From JBCCQH01 sp039024435 (GTDB lineage Bacteria > Bacteroidota > Bacteroidia > J057 > JADKCL01), in assembly GCA_039024435.1 (NCBI GenBank), contig JBCCQH010000007.1:38194-102193 (forward strand): 64,000 nucleotides of DNA, in the 5' to 3' direction. Under the pieces are notes generated by a model. That model was given only the letters and a program-made list of their open reading frames with translations. It was not told the DNA's origin and ran no database searches. The position numbers and the translations under genes are program-made. Positions 35,454-44,091 of the stretch are shown here, one piece after another (within the stretch, counting starts at the first letter, position 1; each line of letters begins with the position of its first letter).

Positions 35454-36527
35454 ATGAAAGCAAATTCAACATATCGCATTGCCCTGAACGGCGTTGTGGC
35501 TTGCCTGTTGCTCTTCAGCAGCCAGCTCATGGCCCAGCGTACCCGGGCCCAGATCCAAGCCGAAGTTGCGGCCTACCAGGAACTGAGCGACAAGCTGATG
35601 CGGGTTTTTCTGAATCCACAGGCTCCCGAGGTCCGCCGGCTGGCGGCAGCCGATACCCTGGTCATTGTCACCAATCAGGAGCTTATCCCCCGGGTACTCG
35701 CAACCTTCCGGAATACCAAAGAGAGTGATACCATTCGGTCCCGGGCCCTGGGACTGCTCGATCCGCAATTGGTGCGGGATGATCGGCTGGCCTCGGAAGT
35801 CGTGGACCTACTCGGCGATGTCGAGCAGAGCCCTACTTTGCGCCGCGCGTCAATGAAAGCTGTGTCCCTGGCGGCCGTCGCCGCGCCCGCAATGATCCAG
35901 GACGCAGAAAAAACATTTGATGTGCTCCGCACGGTTGCTCAAGACAAAGATTTGACCATTCGGCGGGGAGCTTTGCGGATTTTGTGCGCATTCGGCGACG
36001 ATTATGCCCAGCAGTTGCTCATTGATGGGCTCAAGGAGGAGAATGCGGACTTGCTGCCGGACTATGAAGCGGTGAATCTGATCGGGCTAGACAGCCACAC
36101 CGATTATTATCCGGATTTGCTCAAAATCATGCAGAGCACCAAGGATTCCCGCACCCGCTTGGCGTGTGTGAATATCCTCGGACCGTATTCAGAAGCCCAG
36201 CCGGTCATTCTCGGCTATCTGAATGACGCCAATGCCGATTTGATCCTGCGCCGCGCCGCCCTGGTGAGCACCCAGGCCAATCAGCCGGCATCCTTCAGCG
36301 AAATTACCGCTGGCCTGGTAGGGGATGACTCGGCGCCGGATGCCCTGCGGATCATGGCCATTCAGACGGTCATGTACCAGCGCCGCAGTCCCCGGGTCCG
36401 CCCCCGAAATGAGGGAGAGCTGGATCAGTTTGATCAGAATGTTCGGTCCCTGCGCTCCCGGGCAAAGTCGGAGGCATTGGGGAAGGTGGTGGAAGACTAC
36501 ATCAACCGGCTTAAAATAGATTTCTGA
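35454..36527 (+). CDS. exported HEAT-like repeat protein
   Basis: 357 residues with signal peptide MKANSTYRIALNGVVACLLLFSSQLMAQ. The rest is all-helical with repeating units such as PEVRRLAAADTLVIV, PTLRRASMKAVSLAAVAAP and LTIRRGALRILCAFGDDYAQQLL, typical of HEAT/armadillo scaffolds. No enzyme motif. It begins 31 bases after the tyrosinase gene and its stop overlaps the next ATG by one base (TGATG), so the three genes are probably co-transcribed. It may be a periplasmic docking protein for the neighbouring copper enzymes; that role is inferred. Confidence 0.72.
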   Translation: MKANSTYRIALNGVVACLLLFSSQLMAQRTRAQIQAEVAAYQELSDKLMRVFLNPQAPEVRRLAAADTLVIVTNQELIPRVLATFRNTKESDTIRSRALGLLDPQLVRDDRLASEVVDLLGDVEQSPTLRRASMKAVSLAAVAAPAMIQDAEKTFDVLRTVAQDKDLTIRRGALRILCAFGDDYAQQLLIDGLKEENADLLPDYEAVNLIGLDSHTDYYPDLLKIMQSTKDSRTRLACVNILGPYSEAQPVILGYLNDANADLILRRAALVSTQANQPASFSEITAGLVGDDSAPDALRIMAIQTVMYQRRSPRVRPRNEGELDQFDQNVRSLRSRAKSEALGKVVEDYINRLKIDF

Positions 36528-37849
36528 TGGCAAGCCGTTATCTGAGGGCGGTTGGGGGGCTCCCCTTGCTGATCATTGCGCTGGCCACCGTGCTGGCTGG
36601 AAGGTTGGGGGCTCAGTGCCCCGACGGGCTGCTGGCCGCGCAGTTACACGCATTGCGGCACTTTGACGCGCAGGCGGACGATGTCGAAATTGCGCACGCC
36701 TTGCAGGTTGTGCGGGAGCGGGGGGCGAGCGTGCCGGCGGCCCGTGGCCTCTTGACCGAACTCCTGGCCGAGGACCATTGCATCTACCGGGGGCGTGGTC
36801 CGCGGGAAATTGCCCGCTTGCGTCCCTACGTATTTGCCTGTTTGGCGGCCATGGAAGCGCCCCCGGCGGGCGCAGTTCCTTATTGCCTGGCGGCGCTGCG
36901 CCTGGAAAGCCAGCCATTGATGGTCGGGGCAGCGGCGCGGCTTGCGGGGAAATTGCCGCGCTTTGGGGGGGCTCTGGTCCCGGAGTTGCGGCGGTTTTTG
37001 AAGGGTGGTTTCCGGGACGATCACTTTTCTTTGGAGGATTACAATCCCCGTTGGCCGCTTGAGCATCCCACCACGGCACGTCTCGAAGTGGTCCATGCCT
37101 TGCGGCGAATCGGGAAAGGCGCGCAGCCGGCGCTGGTCGATTTGGGGGCAATCGCGGAAGCCGATGTGCCGCTCGAGCACTGGCAATCGCCGGAATTGGT
37201 GCGGGCCGCGCAAAGGGCAGTTGCGGTCATCGAACGGGATTTACCGCTCTGCTGCCGCCGCCCCGGGAAAGGAAGTGGGGGGGAGGCACCGGCGCTCACA
37301 ACCTGGGCAAAAGGAAAATGGCTTCCACTTTCCGCCCGGTGTACCGTGCCCGAATTGGCGGTTGCAGTCATGGATCAGACCGGACAGACCTACCGGTTCG
37401 AAGAATTGCTGACCGGGCAACCTACGGTGTTAAGCTTCTTCTATACCCGCTGCGAAAACCCGAACAAGTGTTCCATGACCATCCAGTATCTGGGTCGGCT
37501 CCAGCGCAAGTTGCGGGAGAGTGGACTTTTGCCCTGGGTAAAGGTTCTGGCGGTCACTTTTGATCCCGATTACGATGTGCCGCACCGCCTGTACCGCTTT
37601 GGCGAGGCGCGCGGTTTTCAATTCGGTCCCCACGGTAAGATGCTGCGCAATCTGGAAGGGTCGGTGGAAGAGTTGACGGATCGTTTGGGAGTGCCCGTGG
37701 CCTACGGACACGGGCAGGTGGGCCTGCATGCGCTGCAGTTGTTGATTCTCGACCGAGAGGGATGCATTGCCCGGATTTATCAAAATACGATCTGGGACCA
37801 GGCGGATGTCATCGCGGATCTGCGCCGGCTGCTCGGGGAGGTGGGATAG
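36527..37849 (+). CDS. SCO1/SenC-like protein with N-terminal helical extension
   Basis: 440 residues. A signal-like N-terminus (GLPLLIIALATVLAGRLGAQ) is followed by about 230 helical residues resembling the HEAT-like neighbour. A thioredoxin-like SCO domain spans residues 275-440. The metal site is FFYTRCENPNKCSMT (two Cys separated by five residues instead of the usual three) plus His in VGLHALQLLILDREG. SCO proteins are copper metallochaperones or thiol reductases outside the cytoplasm. Its position in the tyrosinase operon suggests copper delivery to that enzyme. The operon ends at a hairpin. Confidence 0.82.
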   Translation: MASRYLRAVGGLPLLIIALATVLAGRLGAQCPDGLLAAQLHALRHFDAQADDVEIAHALQVVRERGASVPAARGLLTELLAEDHCIYRGRGPREIARLRPYVFACLAAMEAPPAGAVPYCLAALRLESQPLMVGAAARLAGKLPRFGGALVPELRRFLKGGFRDDHFSLEDYNPRWPLEHPTTARLEVVHALRRIGKGAQPALVDLGAIAEADVPLEHWQSPELVRAAQRAVAVIERDLPLCCRRPGKGSGGEAPALTTWAKGKWLPLSARCTVPELAVAVMDQTGQTYRFEELLTGQPTVLSFFYTRCENPNKCSMTIQYLGRLQRKLRESGLLPWVKVLAVTFDPDYDVPHRLYRFGEARGFQFGPHGKMLRNLEGSVEELTDRLGVPVAYGHGQVGLHALQLLILDREGCIARIYQNTIWDQADVIADLRRLLGEVG

Positions 37850-37905
37850 TTGGGGGGATTTCGTGGTCAATCCTTGCCCGCGGACAGTAAAGAACCACAA
37901 AGTCG

Positions 37906-37938
37906 GATCGGAGAAACGCAGAAAGCGGTTCTCCGATC
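37906..37938 (+). terminator. hairpin terminator of the tyrosinase-SCO operon
   Basis: The 10-bp perfect stem GATCGGAGAA with TTCTCCGATC has a 13-base loop and is followed by TGTCTTTG. It lies about 55 bases after the SCO stop codon, inside the apparent 5' extension of the pncB frame, which argues against that extension. Confidence 0.6.
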
Positions 37939-38026
37939 TGTCTTTGAGGCGCAATGGAGTTTTCCCCGCGACAAGTTATTTTTATCCCGTCGGGGAGCGC
38001 AACATTTTTTCTTCGCTTCCGTTGAA

Positions 38027-38043
38027 TGTGTAAAAAGTACACA
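38027..38043 (+). promoter_or_regulatory. palindrome upstream of pncB, candidate NrtR operator
   Basis: Inverted repeat TGTGTA-AAAAG-TACACA, centred 28 bases before the pncB ATG. Its position and the nearby nrtR gene make it a candidate operator. I see no second clear copy at nrtR or pncA, which weakens the case. Confidence 0.3.
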
Positions 38044-38062
38044 CCATCCATCTTCCGCCCTC

Positions 38063-39529
38063 ATGAACTCTCTCGCTACGCTCTACCGCCCTTCGCTTGC
38101 TCTTCTTACCGACCTGTATCAGATTACCATGGCCTACGGCTACTGGCAAAGTGGCACTGCGGAGCGAGAAGCGGTTTTTCACCTCTTTTTCCGGAAAAAT
38201 CCCTTTGGTGGGGGCTACGCGCTGGCGGCGGGACTGGAACCGGCCATGGATCTGATGGAAAATTTTGCCTTTTCCGAAGATGATTTGGCTTATCTCGCGG
38301 GTCTGCGGGGCAACGATGGCGCGCCGCTGTTCGATCCGGCTTTTATCGATTTTTTGCGGGCGGCGGAGTTTGCCTGCGATGTCGATGCGATGCCGGAAGG
38401 GACGCCCGCTTTTCCCCACGAACCGTTGTTGCGGATCAAGGGACCGCTTTGGCAATGTCAATTGCTGGAAACGCCGCTGCTCACGGTGATCAATTTTCAG
38501 ACCTTGGTGGCGACCAAAGCTTCCCGGATCATGCAGGTTGCGGGGAATGATACGGTGCTGGAGTTTGGTTTGCGCCGGGCGCAAGGCATTGATGGTGGAT
38601 TGTCCGCGAGTCGGGCGGCCTACGTTGGGGGAGTACACGCTACTTCTAATGTACTGGCGGGAAAGCTGTACGACATTCCGGTGCGGGGTACCCACGCCCA
38701 CAGCTGGGTCATGGCCCACGATACGGAGATGGAGGCATTTGCCGCCTATGCCCGGGCGATGCCCAATAACTGTGTGTTTCTGGTGGATACTTACGATACC
38801 CTCGAAGGGGTGCGGAAGGCGGCCGAAATGGGCCGTCGCCTCCGGGAACTGGGCCACGAAATGATCGGAGTGCGCCTGGATTCAGGAGATCTCGCGGAGT
38901 TGAGTATTCAGGCCCGGAAGATCCTGGATGTGGCGGGCCTGCCGGAAGTCAAAATCGTTGCGAGCAATGATCTGAACGATCACAGCATCGCGGACCTCAA
39001 AGCGCGGGGTGCCCAAATTGCAATTTGGGGGGTCGGAACAAAGCTGGCGACCAGTTACGATCAGCCGGCTTTGGGCGGGGTGTACAAGTTGTCCGCGATT
39101 CGGGATGCCGGTGGGTCCTGGGAGTACAAAGTGAAACTGTCGGAGCAATTGATCAAGGTCTCGAATCCGGGGGTGCTGCAGGTGCGGCGCTTGTTCCGGG
39201 AGGGGCGTCCGGTAGCGGATCTGCTGTACAATGAGGAGATGGACGTAAAGTCAGAGAAGTTGATGAACCCGGTGGAGCGGGATCGGTGGCTGCCGCTGCC
39301 CACCCACGATGCCCACACCGACTTGCTGCGTCCGGTATTTCGGAACGGTAAGTTGGTTGCGGCCCGGCCTTCATTGGACCACATCCGGAATGCGGGGAAG
39401 ACCTGGTTGCAGCAGTTTCCCGAAGCGATCCGTCAATTGACGGTGGAGACCGCTTTTCTGGTGGGATTGGAGGAGAATCTCCACGCGCTTAAATTGCGGC
39501 TCATCAATGCAGCACGTCATGGTCAATAA
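38063..39529 (+). CDS. pncB: nicotinate phosphoribosyltransferase
   Basis: Converts nicotinate and PRPP to nicotinate mononucleotide (Preiss-Handler NAD salvage). 488 residues from MNSLATLYRPSLALLTDLYQ, the conserved N-terminus of the family. The frame is open back to 37850, but that stretch contains the upstream terminator. Further signatures are FGLRRAQGIDGG, GTHAHSWVMAH with the catalytic His, and DTYDTLEG. VRLDSGDLAELS and VASNDLNDHSI complete the phosphate-binding barrel. The next gene encodes PRPP synthetase and overlaps its 3' end, so substrate supply and use are co-expressed. Confidence 0.94.
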   Translation: MNSLATLYRPSLALLTDLYQITMAYGYWQSGTAEREAVFHLFFRKNPFGGGYALAAGLEPAMDLMENFAFSEDDLAYLAGLRGNDGAPLFDPAFIDFLRAAEFACDVDAMPEGTPAFPHEPLLRIKGPLWQCQLLETPLLTVINFQTLVATKASRIMQVAGNDTVLEFGLRRAQGIDGGLSASRAAYVGGVHATSNVLAGKLYDIPVRGTHAHSWVMAHDTEMEAFAAYARAMPNNCVFLVDTYDTLEGVRKAAEMGRRLRELGHEMIGVRLDSGDLAELSIQARKILDVAGLPEVKIVASNDLNDHSIADLKARGAQIAIWGVGTKLATSYDQPALGGVYKLSAIRDAGGSWEYKVKLSEQLIKVSNPGVLQVRRLFREGRPVADLLYNEEMDVKSEKLMNPVERDRWLPLPTHDAHTDLLRPVFRNGKLVAARPSLDHIRNAGKTWLQQFPEAIRQLTVETAFLVGLEENLHALKLRLINAARHGQ

Positions 39530-40445
39530 TCCGTTACTCTTTTCTACTCAGCCTTATCAGTATCTCGGGGACAAAATCGGTGCGGCCGTGGACCTCGAAG
39601 CGGGAATCGTCGAAGTGAGAAATTTTCCTGACGGAGAGCGCTATCAACGCATCGTTACCACGGTCAGTGAGCGGAATGTGGTCCTGTTGGGGGGAACCCA
39701 CTCGGATGCGGCGACGCTGGAACTGTACGATTTGGCCTGTTCCATGGTCAAGCACGGCGCGGCCAGCTTGACGCTGATGGTGCCCTACTTTGCCTATTCG
39801 ACGATGGAGCGGAGTGTGCGTTCGGGGGAAGTGGTGACGGCCAAGGCCCGGGCCCGGTTGCTGTCGAGCATCCCAACTGCAGCCAAGAGCAACCGCATCG
39901 TGCTGATGGATCTGCACGCGGCCGGCATTACCTATTATTTTGAAGGCAATGTCGTTCCCTTGCAGCTCTACGCTAAGCCGGTCATCCTAGAGACCTGTCG
40001 GCGCTGGGGCGGTGAGCAATTTGTCCTGGCCAGTACCGACGCAGGCCGCGCCAAATGGGTGGAGTCCCTGGCGAATGAACTCGGAGTCGATGCAGCATTT
40101 GTGTTCAAGCGCCGGATTGATGGCCGCAAAACCGAATTGCGGGCCATGAGCGCAAGTGTCAAAGGCAGTACAGTGATCATTTACGACGACATGATCCGCA
40201 CCGGAGGATCCTTGCTCAATGCCGCCCGGGCCTACCTGGACGCGGGGGCCGCCCGGATCTGTGCGATTGCGACGCACGGTGTCCTTCCGGAAGATGCTTT
40301 GCAACGACTGATGGCCAGCAATCTTTTCGAGCAGATCGCCGTGACCGATACCCACCCCCGCACCCAGGCAATTGCTCACCCCCAAGTGGAAGTCCTCAGC
40401 GTCAGCGGGATTTTTGCGGACTGGATCCAAACCCACATTATTTAA
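39507..40445 (+). CDS. prs: ribose-phosphate pyrophosphokinase
   Basis: Makes PRPP from ribose 5-phosphate and ATP. 312 residues from MQHVMVNNPLLF; Met5 at 39519 is an alternative start. Motifs are VRNFPDGERYQR, the catalytic-flexible-loop region YFAYSTMERSVRSGE, DLHAAGITYYFEG and the PRPP loop VIIYDDMIRTGGSLLNAA. It overlaps pncB by 23 bases, an unusual deep coupling. In many bacteria an NAD-linked prs copy is under NrtR control, which matches the nrtR gene that follows. Another housekeeping prs probably exists elsewhere. Confidence 0.94.
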   Translation: MQHVMVNNPLLFSTQPYQYLGDKIGAAVDLEAGIVEVRNFPDGERYQRIVTTVSERNVVLLGGTHSDAATLELYDLACSMVKHGAASLTLMVPYFAYSTMERSVRSGEVVTAKARARLLSSIPTAAKSNRIVLMDLHAAGITYYFEGNVVPLQLYAKPVILETCRRWGGEQFVLASTDAGRAKWVESLANELGVDAAFVFKRRIDGRKTELRAMSASVKGSTVIIYDDMIRTGGSLLNAARAYLDAGAARICAIATHGVLPEDALQRLMASNLFEQIAVTDTHPRTQAIAHPQVEVLSVSGIFADWIQTHII

Positions 40446-40465
40446 AATTTCGAATGTACAATTTG

Positions 40466-40544
40466 CAATTTCCAATTGTATACGGTTATCAGATAATTGC
40501 CGCGTTGAGAATTGCAACATTGGAAATTGAGAAATTGGAAATTG
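40466..40544. repeat. imperfect palindromic AT-rich intergenic repeat
   Basis: CAATTTCCAATT (40466-40477) pairs with AATTGGAAATTG (40533-40544), and further GAAATTG units lie between them. The same wording recurs at 4258-4340 and near 42083. It separates prs from nrtR and may act as a weak terminator or a relic element. Confidence 0.4.
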
Positions 40545-40556
40545 AAAATTCTTGAG

Positions 40557-41249
40557 ATGTCATTTACCTACGAATATCCGCGACCGGCTTTGACCACTGA
40601 CTGTGTCGTGTTTGCGTGGACGCCGGGAGGACTGGAAATCTTGCTGGTGCAGCGGGGAATTGCGCCCTATGAGGGCAGTTGGGCGCTGCCGGGTGGGTTT
40701 GTCGGGATGGACGAGGAACTGGAAGCCAGTGCGCGGCGGGAGCTTCAGGAAGAAACCGGCCTCACCGACATGTACCTCGAACAGTTGTTTACTTTCGGGG
40801 GAATCGAGCGCGATCCGCGGGGCCGGGTGGTCACCGTGGCCTATTACGCCCTTATCGATAAGGGCCGCTTCGCACCCCCCAAAGGCGATACCGATGCCCG
40901 GGACGCCCGCTGGTTTTCATTGGATTCGGTGCCGGAGTTGGCGTTTGACCACGCCAAGATCCTAGAGTACGCCATTGAACGCTTGCGGGCCAAGGTCCGC
41001 TACGCTCCGGTGGGATTTGAGCTGTTGCCGGAAAAATTTGCCCTTTCTGAACTGCAGCAGCTCTACGAAAATGTGCTCGGGGAAGAACTCGACAAACGTA
41101 ACTTCCGCAAAAAGCTGATGGGGCTGGATATTTTGTTGGACCTGAACGAACGCAAACAGGAAGCGCCCTTTCGCTCGGCGAAGTTGTACCGCTTTGATGA
41201 GTCAAAGTACCGTGCCCTGGCGGAAAAGGGAATGAACTTCCGCATTTAA
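40557..41249 (+). CDS. nrtR: NrtR-type Nudix regulator of NAD metabolism
   Basis: 230 residues. The Nudix domain (1-145) has an intact box: GFVGMDEELEASARRELQEETGL fits GX5EX7REUXEEXGU. It probably binds or cleaves ADP-ribose. The C-terminal winged helix (about 155-230; FALSELQQLYENVLG, NFRKKLMGLDIL, Y-R-FD) is the DNA-binding part typical of NrtR. It sits between prs/pncB and pncA, all NAD salvage genes, so repression of these genes is likely. The MSFTYEYPRPALTTDCVVF start is characteristic. Because the Nudix box is intact, it could also be enzymatically active. Confidence 0.88.
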   Translation: MSFTYEYPRPALTTDCVVFAWTPGGLEILLVQRGIAPYEGSWALPGGFVGMDEELEASARRELQEETGLTDMYLEQLFTFGGIERDPRGRVVTVAYYALIDKGRFAPPKGDTDARDARWFSLDSVPELAFDHAKILEYAIERLRAKVRYAPVGFELLPEKFALSELQQLYENVLGEELDKRNFRKKLMGLDILLDLNERKQEAPFRSAKLYRFDESKYRALAEKGMNFRI

Positions 41250-41251
41250 TG

Positions 41252-41421
41252 TTAGAGGCGGTTTAAATTTAATTCTGCGATTTTGCTATGGCATCTTTTT
41301 TCGCCCCTCTTCCGCTATTTTCTCGTCCATAGCTTTGGCTATGGACTCCAAAATGAGCTTCGATGGACAAAAAAATCTGCGCTAACAAATTTCACCAACC
41401 AATTTTAAATCGCCTCTTAGA
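41252..41421. mobile_element. MITE-like element between nrtR and pncA
   Basis: About 170 bases flanked by imperfect terminal inverted repeats: TTAGAGGCGGTTTAAATTT at the left and, read from the other end, CTAAGAGGCGATTTAAAATT at the right. The inner arms also share a CTGCG/GCGCAG-ATTTT phrase. Inside is a perfect 9-bp hairpin (41325-41333 with 41338-41346, GTCCATAGC). No coding capacity. It occupies the whole nrtR-pncA gap. Confidence 0.6.
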
Positions 41422-41443
41422 ACTAACTCACAAATAAATAATC

Positions 41444-42076
41444 ATGAAAGCAGTTGAAGACAATAGCGCCCTGATCCTGGTGGACTTGCAAAATGATTTT
41501 TTGCCTGGCGGTGCGCTGGCCGTCCCCCAAGGCGATGCGGTGATTCCCCTCGCCAATGCAATTCAGAAAAAGTTTTCCCTGGTGGTCATGACCCAGGACT
41601 TTCACCCCTCCGACCACGGAAGTTTTGCCGCGAACCATGCCGGGCACGACCTCTACGAAGTGGTGGATCTCCACGGCCTCGATCAAGTGTTGTGGCCGGT
41701 GCATTGCGTGCAGGATACGCCGGGGGCGGAATTTTCCGCCGAACTCGACACCCGCGCTGTGACCCGGATATTTCCCAAAGGCACCGAGGCCACGGTAGAC
41801 AGCTACAGCGGATTTTTTGACAATGGCCGCCGGCAGGCGACCGGTTTGGGGGATTTCCTGCTCGAACGGGGAGTCGAAACGGTCTATGTCTTGGGCCTGG
41901 CGACCGACTACTGCGTGAAGTACACGGTACTCGATGCTCTGTCCTTGGGATTCCGCACCTACCTGATCGAGGATGCTTCTCGTGGGGTGGGCATTTCTCC
42001 GGACGACATCCCCAATGCAATCCGGGAGATGACCGAAGCCGGTGCCCAAGTGATTCAAAGCGGAAACCTCATTTGA
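41444..42076 (+). CDS. pncA: nicotinamidase
   Basis: Deaminates nicotinamide to nicotinate, the substrate of pncB. 210 residues of the isochorismatase-like fold. The catalytic triad is visible: Asp in ILVDLQNDFLPGGAL, Lys in FPKGTEATVDSYSGF and Cys in GLATDYCVKYTVLDAL. The metal-binding region is TQDFHPSDHGSFA. Together with pncB and prs it completes salvage of nicotinamide to NaMN. A MITE-like element sits directly upstream and may supply or disturb its promoter. Confidence 0.94.
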   Translation: MKAVEDNSALILVDLQNDFLPGGALAVPQGDAVIPLANAIQKKFSLVVMTQDFHPSDHGSFAANHAGHDLYEVVDLHGLDQVLWPVHCVQDTPGAEFSAELDTRAVTRIFPKGTEATVDSYSGFFDNGRRQATGLGDFLLERGVETVYVLGLATDYCVKYTVLDALSLGFRTYLIEDASRGVGISPDDIPNAIREMTEAGAQVIQSGNLI

Positions 42077-42108
42077 ATTATCAATTCCTCAATTTCCGAT
42101 TTTCATTG

Positions 42109-42233
42109 GCGCGTTCGGAACGCGCAACCTAAAGCGTCGCTACAACACAGGGACCGTAGCCGCACGGCACGCCGTGCGGCCCCCGCGGATTTTCCCCATA
42201 GAATTTCCAATTCGCGGGTTCGGAACGCGCAAC
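42109..42233. repeat. palindromic intergenic repeats
   Basis: Two copies of a 20-bp unit, GCGCGTTCGGAACGCGCAAC (42109-42128) and GCGGGTTCGGAACGCGCAAC (42214-42233), flank a 10-bp perfect hairpin GCCGCACGGC with GCCGTGCGGC (42159-42180). The first unit is an 8-1-8 palindrome. It lies between convergent pncA and the M1 peptidase gene. The rest of 42077-42373 shows no gene. Confidence 0.6.
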
Positions 42234-42373
42234 TGACAATGGTTGAACGGGAACCCGATACCTCGCATGGACGCGCGGGACCACGCGCGTCGGAGGCATT
42301 TTCGGGCGCCAAATCCGGGCAAACCGCAACAACCGGGGAGCTCAGGAAGGGACCGGGCGACGCACGGGAGCTG

Positions 42374-44020
42374 TCATTTCTTCCCGACGTTCCGGGTCTT
42401 GCCGTACCAGGTGGAGTAGTCAAACTTGAACTGATCGAAGGGAACCGTGATTTTGGCCTTTTTCCAATCGGTCGTGGGGTAGATCTTCACCGGCTCGCCG
42501 GAGGTGGACTGTACGGTGAGCGGCAAACGGAAATCGGACTCCCCGGCTTCCCATTTGAAGCGGAGTTTGGTTTTTTTGCTGCCCTTCTTTTTCAGCTTGT
42601 AGAGCAACCGGGGCGGAGCGGCGTGGTAGAGGTATTGGCGCCACAGCCAGGTGTAGTCCGCGCCCAATGCTTCATTCCACCAGGCGATGACCTCCTGGGT
42701 ATCGGTGTTTTTCAGGCGAAAAGTTTCGGCGAAATTGCGCAGCGTTTTCCACCACAGTTCGTCATCGTTGACCTGGTGGCGGAGCGTGTGCAGCATCCAG
42801 GAGCCTTTGTAATACATGTCGGATCCGCTCCAGTTGTTGAAGTTGACGTCGAGGGGACCGACGATGGGGGAGAGGTTGGTGATGCTGCGGCGCTGGCTGC
42901 GGAGGTAGCGGACCGCGGTGGCTTTGTCAAACAGCGCTTCCACGTAAACTGCCTCCGAGTAGGTGCAAAATCCCTCGTGGATCCACAGCTCGGCGTGGTC
43001 CTTGCAGCTTACGCTGTTGCCCCACCACTCGTGCCCCGATTCGTGGATGATGATGTAGTCCCAGCCCAGGTCCAGCGCATCATAGCCCGCGTAGCCGGGT
43101 AAGTACTTGTTGCCGTAGGCAATGGCGCCTTGGTGCTCCATGCCCAGATAAGCGGTTTCCACCAGGGCGTAGCCGTCGCGCCAGAAGGGATATTCCCCGA
43201 AGTGCTTTTCGAATACTTCTAGCATGGGCTTGACCTGGGCGAATTGCTCCCGGGATTTCGCTTCGTTTTCCGGCATGACGTAGTAGTCGAGCGGATGGGT
43301 GCCGGAGGCATTGGTGTAGGTGTCGGACCAATGTAGATAATCGCCGATGTTCAGCGTGACATTGTAGTTGTTGATGGGGTAGGAGACGAACCACTCGGTT
43401 TTGGTCCAATTGACATCGAGGTCGGTCACGCTGCGTTGATTGCCATTGCAGACCGCCTTCAGCCCAATCGGGTGGATGACGCTGATGCGCATGCTGTCCG
43501 GTTCGTCGCCCAGGTAGTCCTTGCCGGGCCACCAGAGGCTGGCCCCGGTACCTTCGCAGGCCACCCCGACCCAGGGCTTGCCGTTGCTGTCTTTTTTCCA
43601 GACAAATCCGCCATCCCAGGGCGGACGGGCGGCCACTTGGGGATTGCCGGAATACGCGACCCGCACCATCCCTTGCTGGGGGGCGCGGATTTCTTCGGGA
43701 AACTCAATGAAGATCGCGTCGAATTCCCGGCGGTAGTCGAGCGCTTTTCCTTCAAAGGTGATGGCGTCCACGAACATATTGGCGAAGAGGTCCACCTGGA
43801 TTTCGGTGAAGTTTTGCATCGCGGTGAAGTGGATATCGGTGCGACCGCTGATCCGCTGCTTTTCCGGATCGACTTTGACTTCGAGGTCGTAAAAGTAGAC
43901 ATCGTAGCAGGTGCGTTCCGGACGCAAGGCGCCCCGCAGGCTGTCGGCGCGGGTAAAGGGCTGGGCCAAAGCGGGGACAACGGCCGCGAGGAATAGCAGG
44001 CTGGTCAACAATCGGATCAT
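42374..44020 (-). CDS. secreted M1 family aminopeptidase
   Basis: 548 residues with signal peptide MIRLLTSLLFLAAVVPALAQ. An M1 N-terminal beta domain (about 40-230) is followed by the exopeptidase motif GMEHQGAIAYGN (variant of GxMEN) and zinc site HESGHEWWGNSV...WIHEGFCTYSE (HExxH-18-E). It lacks the long C-terminal helical domain of large M1 enzymes and has no T9SS tail, so it is probably periplasmic. TAAATTCG four bases upstream of the ATG may be its -7 element. Confidence 0.9.
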   Translation of the reverse strand: MIRLLTSLLFLAAVVPALAQPFTRADSLRGALRPERTCYDVYFYDLEVKVDPEKQRISGRTDIHFTAMQNFTEIQVDLFANMFVDAITFEGKALDYRREFDAIFIEFPEEIRAPQQGMVRVAYSGNPQVAARPPWDGGFVWKKDSNGKPWVGVACEGTGASLWWPGKDYLGDEPDSMRISVIHPIGLKAVCNGNQRSVTDLDVNWTKTEWFVSYPINNYNVTLNIGDYLHWSDTYTNASGTHPLDYYVMPENEAKSREQFAQVKPMLEVFEKHFGEYPFWRDGYALVETAYLGMEHQGAIAYGNKYLPGYAGYDALDLGWDYIIIHESGHEWWGNSVSCKDHAELWIHEGFCTYSEAVYVEALFDKATAVRYLRSQRRSITNLSPIVGPLDVNFNNWSGSDMYYKGSWMLHTLRHQVNDDELWWKTLRNFAETFRLKNTDTQEVIAWWNEALGADYTWLWRQYLYHAAPPRLLYKLKKKGSKKTKLRFKWEAGESDFRLPLTVQSTSGEPVKIYPTTDWKKAKITVPFDQFKFDYSTWYGKTRNVGKK

Positions 44021-44091
44021 GCTGCGAATTTAGGGATTCTTGCTTGTATTGCGGGAAAAGTCGCGGACAAATGCTCGGGGTGGGACACGGC

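Noticed and set aside
37850..38062. N-terminal extension of pncB
   Set aside because: It contains the hairpin terminator of the preceding operon and the conserved N-terminus begins at 38063.
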